From UBA5399 sp964592125 (GTDB lineage: Bacteria > Bacillota > Clostridia > Christensenellales > Christensenellaceae), in NCBI GenBank assembly GCA_964592125.1, contig CAZQBV010000015.1:1-38746 (forward strand): DNA of 38,746 nucleotides, written 5' to 3'. The notes under the pieces were generated by a model. The model was not told where the DNA came from. It worked only from the letters and a program-made list of their open reading frames with translations, and did no database searches. Positions 24,106 to 32,174 of the stretch are shown in pieces (within the stretch, counting starts at the first letter, position 1; every line of letters begins with the position of its first letter). The position numbers and the translations under genes were made by a program.

Positions 24106-25168
24106 ACAAAAGGGTGAGGACGGTATGCAAACAAGCAATGATAACGAAAAAGGTGGTGCAACTTCGTTGCTAGACCTAGACATAAACGGTTTGAAACTGG
24201 AAATGGCCAGACTGGGGGAGCCAACCTACCGTGCAAAGCAGGTGCGAAAATGGCTGCATAGAGGTGTGTCGTTTGAACAGATGACAGACCTTTCTGTAGC
24301 ATTGCGGGAAAAACTGCGAGAAAGCAGCGAAGAGGGATACCTGAAAATGTTGCAGAGGCTGGATGCGGCAGATGGAACCCAAAAGTATTTGCTGGAACTG
24401 GCGGATGGAAATACGGTAGAAACTGTGTACCTGCCCAAAGAGTATGGCAGAAGCGTTTGCGTGAGTACGCAAGTGGGCTGTGCGCGGGGATGCGCGTTTT
24501 GCGCATCCTGTAGGGATGGCTTGGTGCGAAATTTGAGCGCTGGGGAAATATTGGCGCAAATGATTGCTGTAAACTGCCAGAATGAGGGCAAAGAAGTATC
24601 ACACATTGTGTTGATGGGAATGGGCGAGCCTTTGGATAATTATGCAAATTGTTTGAATTTTTTGCAATTGGTGAATGCGACAGACGGCCTAAATATTGGA
24701 AAACGGAACATATCGCTTTCCACCTGTGGCATTACGCAAAACATGTACAAACTGGCCAAGGATTTTCCGGGAATTACTTTATCCATATCCTTGCACGCAC
24801 CTAGCCAATACAAGCGCGAAAAGCTGATGCCCAGCGCAAAAGAGTACCATATTAGCGATATACTGGATGCCGCACGGACTTATTTTGAAGTGACAGGCAG
24901 ACGTATCATATTTGAATATGCCATTATAGAGGGCTTCAATGATTCGGAAGCGGATGCAAAGAAACTGCAAGAACTGCTGCGAGGAATCAACTGCCATATC
25001 AATATTATTCCGCTGAATGACAGTGGCAAGCTGAAAGCACCCAAGAAGCAGGGAATATATGTTTTTTGCGAGCAGTTGAAGGCATTGGGACTCTCTGCAA
25101 CGGTACGTAAATCCATGGGCAGCGAAATTGAAGGTGCTTGCGGACAACTGAGGAGCAGGAGTTTGTGA
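24098..25168 (+). CDS. rlmN: RlmN, dual 23S rRNA/tRNA adenine-C2 methyltransferase
   Basis: The radical-SAM enzyme methylates A2503 of 23S rRNA and A37 of some tRNAs. It has the N-terminal helical domain (GEPTYRAKQVRKWLHRG), the cluster motif GCARGCAFC, HIVLMGMGEPLDNY, STCGIT, SISLHAPSQYKREKLMP, FEYAIIEGFNDS and the C-terminal mechanistic cysteine in SEIEGACGQL. I give the ATG at 24098 (356 residues, AGGA at 24085-24088, overlapping rsmB by 8 bases). The in-frame ATG at 24125 also has GAGGA nearby (24116-24120) and would give 347 residues. It closes the operon; the prpC-prkC-rsgA genes often next are absent. Confidence 0.96.
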   Translation: MFEQKGEDGMQTSNDNEKGGATSLLDLDINGLKLEMARLGEPTYRAKQVRKWLHRGVSFEQMTDLSVALREKLRESSEEGYLKMLQRLDAADGTQKYLLELADGNTVETVYLPKEYGRSVCVSTQVGCARGCAFCASCRDGLVRNLSAGEILAQMIAVNCQNEGKEVSHIVLMGMGEPLDNYANCLNFLQLVNATDGLNIGKRNISLSTCGITQNMYKLAKDFPGITLSISLHAPSQYKREKLMPSAKEYHISDILDAARTYFEVTGRRIIFEYAIIEGFNDSEADAKKLQELLRGINCHINIIPLNDSGKLKAPKKQGIYVFCEQLKALGLSATVRKSMGSEIEGACGQLRSRSL

Positions 25169-25196
25169 ATATTTTATTGATTTTATAACAAAACGG

Positions 25197-25225
25197 TTGC
25201 GATAATAGCAGATAATTGCTATAAT
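25197..25225 (+). promoter_or_regulatory. Strong promoter of the hydrogenase operon
   Basis: TTGCGA (25197-25202), exactly 17 bases, then TATAAT (25220-25225) with a TG-C extension (25217-25219). Transcription would start near 25232, about 100 bases ahead of the first gene. Confidence 0.8.
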
Positions 25226-25245
25226 GAATTTGAAAATTGTGAAAC

Positions 25246-25265
25246 AACCGAATGGGTTTTTTTTT
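25246..25265 (+). terminator. Weak hairpin with T9 run in the hyd leader
   Basis: AACC (25246-25249) can pair with GGTT (25255-25258), running into nine T (25257-25265). A 4-bp stem is poor. It could end read-through from rlmN or dampen the hyd promoter just upstream. Confidence 0.3.
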
Positions 25266-25274
25266 GTGATTTTA

Positions 25275-25292
25275 TTGTTAAGAAATTAACAA
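25275..25292 (+). promoter_or_regulatory. Rex (redox sensor) operator
   Basis: TTGTTAA-GAAA-TTAACAA is a perfect 7-4-7 inverted repeat identical to the clostridial Rex consensus TTGTTAA-N4-TTAACAA. Rex senses the NADH/NAD ratio and represses fermentation and hydrogenase genes when NAD dominates. The site lies about +44 to +61 from the predicted transcription start and 38 bases before the first start codon, a position suited to roadblocking polymerase. Confidence 0.88.
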
Positions 25293-25330
25293 TTAAGAAT
25301 ATTGTACAAATACATGGAGGATGGTGTGGA

Positions 25331-25708
25331 ATGAAATCACTTCAGGAACTGGAAGCGATCAGGAAGAAAACGCTGGACAAGGTGGACATTCGCAAGCAGG
25401 ATGCGGACAAGCGTGTGGTAGTGGGCATGGCAACCTGTGGCATAGCTGCTGGGGCACGGCCTGTGCTACAAGCTTTTGTGGATGAAGTATCCAAACGTGG
25501 GCTGGGAGATATTGCGGTTTCTCAAACCGGCTGTATTGGTGTGTGCCGGCTGGAGCCTATTGTGGAAGTTTTTATGCCGGGGCAGGAAAAAGTGACCTAT
25601 GTGAAAGTGGATCCAGAGATGGTGCCGAAAATTATTACAGAGCATTTGGTTAATGGCAATGTGGTAACGGAATACACAATAGGGTACTATGAAAAAAACA
25701 ATGCGTAA
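25331..25708 (+). CDS. Thioredoxin-like [2Fe-2S] ferredoxin domain protein of the hydrogenase operon
   Basis: This 125-residue protein belongs to the small thioredoxin-fold ferredoxin proteins that precede hydB in many clostridial NAD-linked [FeFe] hydrogenase operons; some species call it HydD. Visible: an N-terminal helical MKSLQELEAIRKKTLDKVDIR, MATCGIAAGARPVLQAF with one cysteine, and QTGCIGVCRLEPIVEV with the C-x3-C pair. Only three of the four cysteines of a standard [2Fe-2S] thioredoxin-like site are in place, so cluster binding is uncertain. The same fold opens HydB. ATG 25331 follows GGAGG (25316-25320) at 10 bases. It is the first gene behind the promoter and Rex site. Confidence 0.88.
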   Translation: MKSLQELEAIRKKTLDKVDIRKQDADKRVVVGMATCGIAAGARPVLQAFVDEVSKRGLGDIAVSQTGCIGVCRLEPIVEVFMPGQEKVTYVKVDPEMVPKIITEHLVNGNVVTEYTIGYYEKNNA

Positions 25709-25732
25709 ACATTAATTGGAGGGTTTGATCTT

Positions 25733-27523
25733 ATGGATTTTTATCGTTCACATGTACTCGTTTGTGGGGGTACAGGGTGCACATCTTCAGGTTCTGGCGA
25801 GATTATAACTAGACTGGAAACAGAACTAGGCAAACAGAATTTGGATAAGGAAGTTAAAGTGGTAAGAACGGGTTGCTTTGGTCTTTGTGAAGCTGGCCCG
25901 ATTGTGATTGTTTACCCCGAGGGAGCGTTTTACAGCCGCGTGACACCCGAAGATGTAGCAGAAATTGTAGAAGAGCATCTTTTGAAGGGCAGAATTGTAA
26001 CAAGGTTGCTGCATAAAGAAGAAGATGTAACAGAAGTGGCAACTACGCTGGATGACATAGGATTCTATCAGAAGCAAGTGCGTGTTGCATTGCGCAACTG
26101 CGGCGTGATTGATCCAGAACAAATTGACGAATACATAGCGTTTGATGGATATAAGGCATTGGGTACTTGCCTGCAGGACTATACGCCCCAGCAGGTGATA
26201 GACATTATAAAAGAATCTGGGCTGCGTGGCCGTGGTGGCGGTGGTTTCCCCACAGCTACGAAATGGCAATTCTGTGCAAATGCACGGGGTGATCAAAAAT
26301 ATATTATTTGCAATGCGGATGAGGGTGACCCCGGTGCCTTTATGGACAGATCGGTACTGGAAGGCGACCCACACAGCGTAGTGGAAGCAATGGCAATTGC
26401 CGGCTACGCGATTGGTGCAAGCATTGGTTATGTATATGTACGTGCGGAATATCCCATTGCAGTAAAGCGTTTGCAGATTGCAATAGATGAAGCAAAGGAA
26501 TATGGTCTGCTGGGAGATAATATATTTGATTCCGGTTTTGCCTTTGATATGGAAATACGCTTGGGTGCAGGCGCATTTGTGTGTGGGGAAGAAACAGCAC
26601 TGATGGAATCTATTGAAGGAAGGCGTGGTGAGCCACGGCCAAAACCACCGTTCCCGGCAAACAAAGGTTTGTTTGGCAAGCCCACTATTATAAACAATGT
26701 GGAAACTTTTGCAAATATTCCCGTGATTATTTTGGAGGGTGCGGAATGGTTTGCCTCTATGGGTACGGAAAAATCTAAGGGAACCAAAGTGTTTGCACTG
26801 GGCGGAAAAATTAACAACACGGGCTTGGTAGAAATACCTATGGGTACATCCTTGCGTGAGGTTATTTATGACATTGGCGGTGGCATACCGGAAGGCAAAG
26901 CATTTAAAGCAGCGCAAACGGGTGGTCCTTCTGGTGGATGTATTCCTGCAGAGCACCTTGACCTAAAAATAGATTATGACACATTAACTGCCATTGGCTC
27001 TATGATGGGCTCGGGCGGCTTGATAGTTATGGATGAAGACAACTGTATGGTAGACGTGGCAAAGTTCTTCTTAGACTTTACTGTGGATGAATCCTGCGGG
27101 AAATGCCCCCCCTGCCGCATTGGTACAAAGCGTATGCTGGAGATACTGCAGCGCATTACCGATGGCAAAGGCAAGGTTGGCGACATAGAAAGGTTGCAGG
27201 AACTTGGGGAGAGCATAAAAGCGGGTGCGCTTTGCGGTCTGGGCAAAACTGCGCCCAACCCAGTGTTGTCTACAATACAATATTTCAGGGATGAATATGA
27301 AGCGCATATCTTCGATAAAAAATGCCCGGCGGGCTACTGTCAGGCGCTGCTTTCGTATGAGATTATACCCGATAAGTGTATTGGCTGTGGCATGTGCAAA
27401 CGCGTATGTCCTGCAGATGCTATTACCGGCGAGAAAAAACAGCCGCACTTTATTGATCCCGATAAGTGCATAAAATGCGGTGCTTGCTTGGATAAGTGTA
27501 AATTCTCTGCGATAAAGCGGTAA
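25733..27523 (+). CDS. hydB: HydB, NADH-binding (NuoF-like) subunit of [FeFe] hydrogenase
   Basis: The 596-residue flavoprotein is the NAD(H)/FMN module. Domains in order: an N-terminal thioredoxin-like [2Fe-2S] domain with C11, C16, C48 and C52; a NuoF core with GLRGRGGGGFPTATKW near 165-180 for FMN/NADH binding and CNADEGDPGAFMDR near 190; GAFVCGEETALMESIEG; the [4Fe-4S] site ESCGKCPPCRIGT near 455 with LCGLGKTAPNPV; and two C-terminal ferredoxin-type [4Fe-4S] sites (CIGCGMCKRVCP, CIKCGACLDKC). The C-terminal ferredoxin tail separates HydB from respiratory NuoF. ATG 25733 is 9 bases after GGAGGG. It is co-transcribed with hydA, 18 bases apart. No NuoE-like hydC is next to it. Confidence 0.95.
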   Translation: MDFYRSHVLVCGGTGCTSSGSGEIITRLETELGKQNLDKEVKVVRTGCFGLCEAGPIVIVYPEGAFYSRVTPEDVAEIVEEHLLKGRIVTRLLHKEEDVTEVATTLDDIGFYQKQVRVALRNCGVIDPEQIDEYIAFDGYKALGTCLQDYTPQQVIDIIKESGLRGRGGGGFPTATKWQFCANARGDQKYIICNADEGDPGAFMDRSVLEGDPHSVVEAMAIAGYAIGASIGYVYVRAEYPIAVKRLQIAIDEAKEYGLLGDNIFDSGFAFDMEIRLGAGAFVCGEETALMESIEGRRGEPRPKPPFPANKGLFGKPTIINNVETFANIPVIILEGAEWFASMGTEKSKGTKVFALGGKINNTGLVEIPMGTSLREVIYDIGGGIPEGKAFKAAQTGGPSGGCIPAEHLDLKIDYDTLTAIGSMMGSGGLIVMDEDNCMVDVAKFFLDFTVDESCGKCPPCRIGTKRMLEILQRITDGKGKVGDIERLQELGESIKAGALCGLGKTAPNPVLSTIQYFRDEYEAHIFDKKCPAGYCQALLSYEIIPDKCIGCGMCKRVCPADAITGEKKQPHFIDPDKCIKCGACLDKCKFSAIKR

Positions 27524-27541
27524 AGAAGGGAGAGATATGAT

Positions 27542-29305
27542 ATGGTATCATTGACGATAGATGGCGTAAAAGTGGAGGTACAGGAAAATACCAATGTACT
27601 TGACGCCGCAAGAAAAGCAAATATAGAAATACCTACACTGTGCTACCTGCGTGGCGTAAATGCAATTGGCGCTTGCAGGATATGCATGGTGGAGGTAGTG
27701 GGAAACCCAGTGTTGCAGGCCGCCTGTGTGTTGCCAGTAGCAGAGGGTATGGAAGTGTTAACCAATACAGAAAAGGTAATGAAGACAAAGCGTGCAACTT
27801 TGGATCTGCTGCTTTCGAACCATGACCGCGAGTGCTTGACCTGCATTCGTAACCGCAATTGTGAACTGCAAAGATTGGCAGATGATTTTGGCATAACCAG
27901 CATTAAATATGATGGGGAAAAGCTGACAAAGGCAAAAGACACAATATCCCCAAGTGTGGTGCGTGACCCCAACAAGTGTGTGCTGTGCCGCCGTTGTGTG
28001 TCTATGTGCGAAAACATACAGGCTGTGGGAGCGATTGGACCGACCAACCGTGGTTTCAAAACAATTGTAGAGCCTGTTTGGGATAGATCTTTGGTGGATG
28101 TAAACTGCATCAATTGCGGGCAGTGTATTGCTGCTTGCCCCGTGGGTGCGCTAACAGAAAAATTAGAGACGGATGCTGTGTGGCAAGCGCTGCATGACCC
28201 GAAAAAATTTGTGGTAGTACAGCCTGCTCCTGCAGTGCGCTTTGCACTGGGTGAAGAGTTTGGAATGCCTATGGGCACTAGGGTAACAGGCAAGTTGGCC
28301 GCTGCGCTGCGTAAGTTGAAGTTTAACAAAGTGTTCGATACCGATTTTGGTGCTGACCTTACCATAATGGAAGAGGGCTTCGAGCTGATTGGCAGAATAA
28401 AGAATGGTGGCGTATTGCCGCAGATTACCTCTTGCTCGCCGGGATGGGTGAAGTATTGCGAAACCTATTACCCAGATATGCTGGAGAACCTGTCTTCTTG
28501 CAAATCGCCACATCAGATGGTGGGCGCAATTGTAAAAACCTACTACGCAGAAAGAGAAGGCATAGACCCGAAAGATATCTTTATGGTTTCGGTAATGCCC
28601 TGTACGGCAAAGAAATTTGAGAAACTGCGTGATGGACAATCTGCATCTGGATATCCCGATGTGGATGCTGTGGTAACCACGCGTGAAATTGCGCAAATGA
28701 TTCGCGAAGCAAATATAGATTTTGCAAACCTGCCGGATGAAGATTTTGACGATATGCTGGGAACGTCTTCGGGCGCTGGTGCCATTTTTGGTGTGACGGG
28801 TGGCGTGATGGAAGCGGCACTGAGAACTGTTGCGGATGAGCTGACAGGCAAAGAGCTGGAAAACATAGACTTTATGGATGTGCGTGGCATAAAGGGAATA
28901 AAAGAGGCCGAAGTGAAGATTGGCGACCTAACTGTGAAAGTTGCTGTAGCCAGCGGCCTTGGCAATGCACGCAAGCTGCTGGATGCGGTGAAACGTGGAG
29001 AGAAGGAATATCACTTCATAGAGATTATGGGCTGCCCGGGAGGCTGTGTAACAGGCGGCGGTCAGCCAATTGTATCCGCACGTGTTCGTAACGTACTAGA
29101 CCCACGTGTGGTGCGCGCGGCAGCGACCTATGCGGAGGATAAAGATAAGCCGATCCGTAAGTCGCACGAGAATCCGGATATACAAAAGCTGTATAAAGAC
29201 TTCCTAGGAGAGCCGAACAGCCATAAGGCACATGAGATACTGCACACACATTATGTGTCCAGAGTGAAGTATACAGAGCAGGATCAAGTACAAAAAGTTA
29301 AATAG
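27542..29305 (+). CDS. hydA: HydA, catalytic [FeFe] hydrogenase subunit
   Basis: The 587-residue cytosolic enzyme makes or oxidises H2. N-terminal relay: [2Fe-2S] at C34, C45, C48, C62; the His-Cys3 [4Fe-4S] site H94, C98, C101, C107; two ferredoxin clusters C146/149/152/156 and C189/192/195/199. The H-cluster domain then has L1 TSCSPGW (296-302), L2 MPCTAKKFE (C354), and L3 EIMGCPGGCVTGGGQP (C498, C502). The small-subunit-like tail ends RKSHENPDIQKLY...AHEILHTHY. L1 carries Ser299 where the prototype has a second Cys, and a Cys (C320) follows in SSCKSP. With HydB it should couple NADH, and perhaps ferredoxin, to H2. Maturases HydEFG are not in the window. Confidence 0.96.
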   Translation: MVSLTIDGVKVEVQENTNVLDAARKANIEIPTLCYLRGVNAIGACRICMVEVVGNPVLQAACVLPVAEGMEVLTNTEKVMKTKRATLDLLLSNHDRECLTCIRNRNCELQRLADDFGITSIKYDGEKLTKAKDTISPSVVRDPNKCVLCRRCVSMCENIQAVGAIGPTNRGFKTIVEPVWDRSLVDVNCINCGQCIAACPVGALTEKLETDAVWQALHDPKKFVVVQPAPAVRFALGEEFGMPMGTRVTGKLAAALRKLKFNKVFDTDFGADLTIMEEGFELIGRIKNGGVLPQITSCSPGWVKYCETYYPDMLENLSSCKSPHQMVGAIVKTYYAEREGIDPKDIFMVSVMPCTAKKFEKLRDGQSASGYPDVDAVVTTREIAQMIREANIDFANLPDEDFDDMLGTSSGAGAIFGVTGGVMEAALRTVADELTGKELENIDFMDVRGIKGIKEAEVKIGDLTVKVAVASGLGNARKLLDAVKRGEKEYHFIEIMGCPGGCVTGGGQPIVSARVRNVLDPRVVRAAATYAEDKDKPIRKSHENPDIQKLYKDFLGEPNSHKAHEILHTHYVSRVKYTEQDQVQKVK

Positions 29306-29320
29306 TAGTAAGACGATAGA

Positions 29321-29350
29321 ACAAAGGGCAGCCGCGAGGCTGCCCTTTGT
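29321..29350. terminator. Bidirectional terminator between hydA and dapB
   Basis: A perfect 13-bp stem (29321-29333 with 29338-29350) closes on a GCGA loop. It lies 15 bases after hydA and between convergent operons. T-runs are weak on both sides, so it could serve either direction. Confidence 0.8.
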
Positions 29351-29370
29351 ATATGCCAAGTATCAGTGAG

Positions 29371-29403
29371 AGAGAAAAGTGATTTTACCGCTTTTCTCTT
29401 TTA
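29371..29403 (+). terminator. Second hairpin downstream of hydA
   Basis: AGAGAAAAGTG (29371-29381) pairs with CGCTTTTCTCT (29389-29399) with one G-U pair, then TTTTATC. It backs up the first hairpin and lies just beyond the dapB stop on the other strand. Confidence 0.65.
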
Positions 29404-29410
29404 TCTTGTA

Positions 29411-30175
29411 TTAGAATATTTCGTCCATGATATCCTGCATACAATACAGGGCAGGCTCTTTTCCTTTGATAAACTGAGCAGCGCGAATAGCCCCCTGTGC
29501 AAAAACTTGCTTGGAAAGCGCCCTGTGATTGATTTCGATGACTTCATCAGGCCCTAAAAATAAAATATCGTGCTCGCCAACCACTGTGCCGCCACGCACT
29601 GCGTGGATGCCAATTTCTGTTGGGGTGCGGCGCTGATTTGCAGCGTGCCGACCATATGAAAACTTTCGGCTACCACCCAATGCAGCGTTGATACCCTCTG
29701 CAAGAAACAGGGCGGTACCGCTGGGGGAATCCACTTTTTTGTTGTGGTGTTTTTCAATAATTTCTATATCAAAGCTATTCTGTAATACTTCGGCAGCCTT
29801 TTTTGCCAGCGCCATCTGCAAATTCACACCCAGAGACATATTGGCAGAGAAAAACAGGGGAATGTGCCCAGCAAATTTGGCAATCATCATTTTGTCGTTA
29901 TCCGTATAGCCGGTGGTTGCCAGAACTGCGCCCATGTTTTTCTTTTGTGCAAATTGCAATAAGTCGTGCAAGGCTTCCGGACGTGAAAAATCTATAATGA
30001 CATCGGCATGTTCCTGTACATCGTCAAAAGAAGCATATACGGGAAAATTATTTTTAACGGCATACGGAACAACATCCACACCACAGGCTACATGTATTCC
30101 CTCTAGTGCGGCAATATCCTGTACCAATGTTTGCCCCAATCTGCCGTTTACGCCACTTAGTAGTATCTCTATCAT
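29411..30175 (-). CDS. dapB: DapB, 4-hydroxy-tetrahydrodipicolinate reductase
   Basis: The 254-residue enzyme reduces hydroxytetrahydrodipicolinate with NAD(P)H, the second committed step to diaminopimelate and lysine. N-terminal nucleotide fold GVNGRLGQTL, with GVNGRLG in place of the usual GxxGRMG; ATTGYT near 87; SANMSLGVN; the catalytic His-His-Lys region IEKHHNKKVDSPSGTA near 140-155; and RGGTVVGEHDILFLGPDE. The start overlaps the dapA stop (ATGA), so the two are translated together. It is the last gene of the asd-dapA-dapB operon, and the bidirectional hairpins lie just downstream. Confidence 0.97.
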   Translation of the reverse strand: MIEILLSGVNGRLGQTLVQDIAALEGIHVACGVDVVPYAVKNNFPVYASFDDVQEHADVIIDFSRPEALHDLLQFAQKKNMGAVLATTGYTDNDKMMIAKFAGHIPLFFSANMSLGVNLQMALAKKAAEVLQNSFDIEIIEKHHNKKVDSPSGTALFLAEGINAALGGSRKFSYGRHAANQRRTPTEIGIHAVRGGTVVGEHDILFLGPDEVIEINHRALSKQVFAQGAIRAAQFIKGKEPALYCMQDIMDEIF

Positions 30176-31047
30176 AGTAGGTCAAACTCCTTCATTTGTG
30201 TCACGAGATTGTTGTAATTGCACTGCTCCATTTCGGTGAGCGGAAGGCGGAAATTGCCCATATCGTAACCCATAAGACGAAGCGCAGTTTTTGCGGGAAT
30301 GGGATTTACTTCACTGAACAGAGCATGCACCAGTGGATTGATCTGCAGTTGCATATCACAAGCCTTCTTTACATCTCCATCCAAATATGCCATTACCATA
30401 TCGTGCGTGTAGCGTGGCATAAGATTGGCAAGTACGGAAATAACCCCAACACCGCCAAGGGACAATATGGGCACAATGTGGTCGTCATTGCCACTGTATA
30501 GATCTGCATTGCCACGAGTGAGCCGGGCGACATCCGCAATGTGCGAAATATCGGCACTGGCTTCCTTGATACCGGATATATTTTTGTGCAGGCATAGCTC
30601 TTTGAATATGGCGGGCGGTATGTTGATACCCGTGCGTGAGGGCACATTGTATACAATGATGGGAATATTCACGGAATCCGCAACCGTGGTAAAGTGCCCC
30701 ATAAGTCCCTTCTGTGTGCATTTGTTGTAGTATGGCGTGACCACCAGAACTGCGCTGGCGCCTGCTTGCTCTGCATGCTGGGCACTGGTAACCACATGGG
30801 CGGTGTTGTTGCCACCCACGCCCGCAACAACGGGAATACGCCCATTTACTGTTTTGATAGCAAACTCTATTGCGGAACACTTTTCGCTGTCGCACATGGT
30901 GGAGGGTTCCCCGGTGGTGCCACACACCAAAAGCATATCTGTTTTCCCTTCAATTTGAAATTCAATCAACTGCTCGAAGGTATCAAAATTGATGCCTTCA
31001 TTGTTGAAGGGGGTACATAAGGCTACGCCTGAACCTTTAAATAACAT
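30172..31047 (-). CDS. dapA: DapA, 4-hydroxy-tetrahydrodipicolinate synthase
   Basis: The 291-residue class I aldolase condenses pyruvate with aspartate semialdehyde, the entry to the lysine branch. Key residues fall on the E. coli numbers: T44/T45 in GTTGEPST, Y133 and R138 in YNVPSRTG, and the Schiff-base K161 in GIKEAS. Whether the enzyme is itself lysine-inhibited cannot be read here. The gene is 34 bases after asd and overlaps dapB by four bases. It is controlled by the upstream lysine riboswitch. Confidence 0.97.
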   Translation of the reverse strand: MLFKGSGVALCTPFNNEGINFDTFEQLIEFQIEGKTDMLLVCGTTGEPSTMCDSEKCSAIEFAIKTVNGRIPVVAGVGGNNTAHVVTSAQHAEQAGASAVLVVTPYYNKCTQKGLMGHFTTVADSVNIPIIVYNVPSRTGINIPPAIFKELCLHKNISGIKEASADISHIADVARLTRGNADLYSGNDDHIVPILSLGGVGVISVLANLMPRYTHDMVMAYLDGDVKKACDMQLQINPLVHALFSEVNPIPAKTALRLMGYDMGNFRLPLTEMEQCNYNNLVTQMKEFDLL

Positions 31048-31081
31048 TGTTTCTACCTCTTATTGTTGTTTTTAGCTATTC

Positions 31082-32095
31082 TTATTTTTCCTGCATTGCC
31101 ATCCAAGTTTGTGCAATTTGTATTGTATTGGTGGCAGCGCCCTTGCGAATGTTATCTGCAACCACCCACAGATTTACGCCGGATTCCACAGAACGGTCGC
31201 GACGGATGCGCCCAACATACACTTCGTCCTTACCTGCGATGGCAAGAGGCATGGGGTATACACCCTTGCTTTCTCCTGTTTTCACTTCATCCATCAAAAT
31301 AAGACCAGGAAAGTCTGCAAGTGTTTGCTTCAGCTCGGCCATATCGAAATCCTTTTCCAGCTCTACATTGATAGATTCACTGTGACCATGGAAAACGGGA
31401 ACACGAACAGTGGTTGCCGTAATACGCAATTTATCGTCACCCAATATTTTGCGTGTTTCCTGAATCATTTTAATTTCTTCTTTGGTATAATCATCCTCGT
31501 CAAACACGTCAATCTGTGGAATGCAATTGCCAAAGATAGGGTGGGGGAACTTTTTGGGGGCATCGCCACTGATTCCATTTTCTAGATCGCTATAGCCACC
31601 CATACCTGCACCAGAAACTGCCTGATAGGTAGAGTAAACAATTCGCTTGATACCATACTTATCGTAAAGGGGTTTCAGTGCAACCACTGCCTGTATGGTG
31701 GAGCAGTTGGGATTGGCAATAATGCCGTTGTTCCACTTGATATCCTGCGGGTTTACTTCCGGCACCACCAGAGGCACTTTTTTATCCATACGCCATGCGC
31801 TGGAGTTGTCTATTACCAGTGCACCGGCATTTACAGCAAAGGGAGCATATTTTGTGCTGATACCGCCTCCTGCTGAAAACAGAGCAATGTCTATATTTTT
31901 ACCATCAAAACAGGTTTCTGTTAGTTCTTCTATTATATACTCTTTGCCCAAAAACTCTACTTTGCGGCCTGCACTGCGTGCGCTGGCAAACAAGTAGTAG
32001 TTGTTTACTGGTAAATTGCGTTCCTCCAGTACTTCCAGAAACTTTCTTCCCACCATTCCCGTTGCGCCTACTATGGCAACATTATACTTCTTCAT
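31082..32095 (-). CDS. asd: Asd, aspartate-semialdehyde dehydrogenase
   Basis: The 337-residue enzyme reduces aspartyl phosphate to aspartate semialdehyde, supplying lysine, threonine and methionine. NADP fold VAIVGATGMVGRKFL at the N-terminus, SAGGGIS near 74-80, VIDNSSAWRM, the nucleophile C131 in NPNCSTIQ, and VPVFHGHSE with the catalytic-region histidine. The ATG at 32095 follows AGGAGG (32106-32101) at 5 bases. The frame stays open upstream by 74 codons, but that stretch is the riboswitch and terminator, so it is not coding. It is first in asd-dapA-dapB, read leftward. Confidence 0.96.
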   Translation of the reverse strand: MKKYNVAIVGATGMVGRKFLEVLEERNLPVNNYYLFASARSAGRKVEFLGKEYIIEELTETCFDGKNIDIALFSAGGGISTKYAPFAVNAGALVIDNSSAWRMDKKVPLVVPEVNPQDIKWNNGIIANPNCSTIQAVVALKPLYDKYGIKRIVYSTYQAVSGAGMGGYSDLENGISGDAPKKFPHPIFGNCIPQIDVFDEDDYTKEEIKMIQETRKILGDDKLRITATTVRVPVFHGHSESINVELEKDFDMAELKQTLADFPGLILMDEVKTGESKGVYPMPLAIAGKDEVYVGRIRRDRSVESGVNLWVVADNIRKGAATNTIQIAQTWMAMQEK

Positions 32096-32130
32096 TTGTT
32101 CCTCCTTTAGCGCTGCAATGCGCTTAATAT

Positions 32131-32159
32131 AAAATAAAAAACGGCACAGATGCGCCGTT
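32131..32159 (-). terminator. Riboswitch-controlled terminator before asd
   Basis: On the minus strand AACGGC...GCCGTT (32159-32140) forms an 8-bp hairpin with one G-U pair and a four-base loop, running into six T and an AT-rich tract. It sits between the L-box aptamer and the asd ribosome site and is the expected attenuator of the lysine riboswitch. Confidence 0.9.
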
Positions 32160-32174
32160 ATCTTTTTGGGATAC

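Noticed and set aside
25826..26956. Long antisense open frame (376 codons) opposite hydB
   Set aside because: Its product is cysteine/histidine-rich without any domain, it has no ribosome site, and hydB on the other strand is unmistakable; it is a codon-bias shadow. The same holds for antisense frames at 9766-11061 and 2947-3879.
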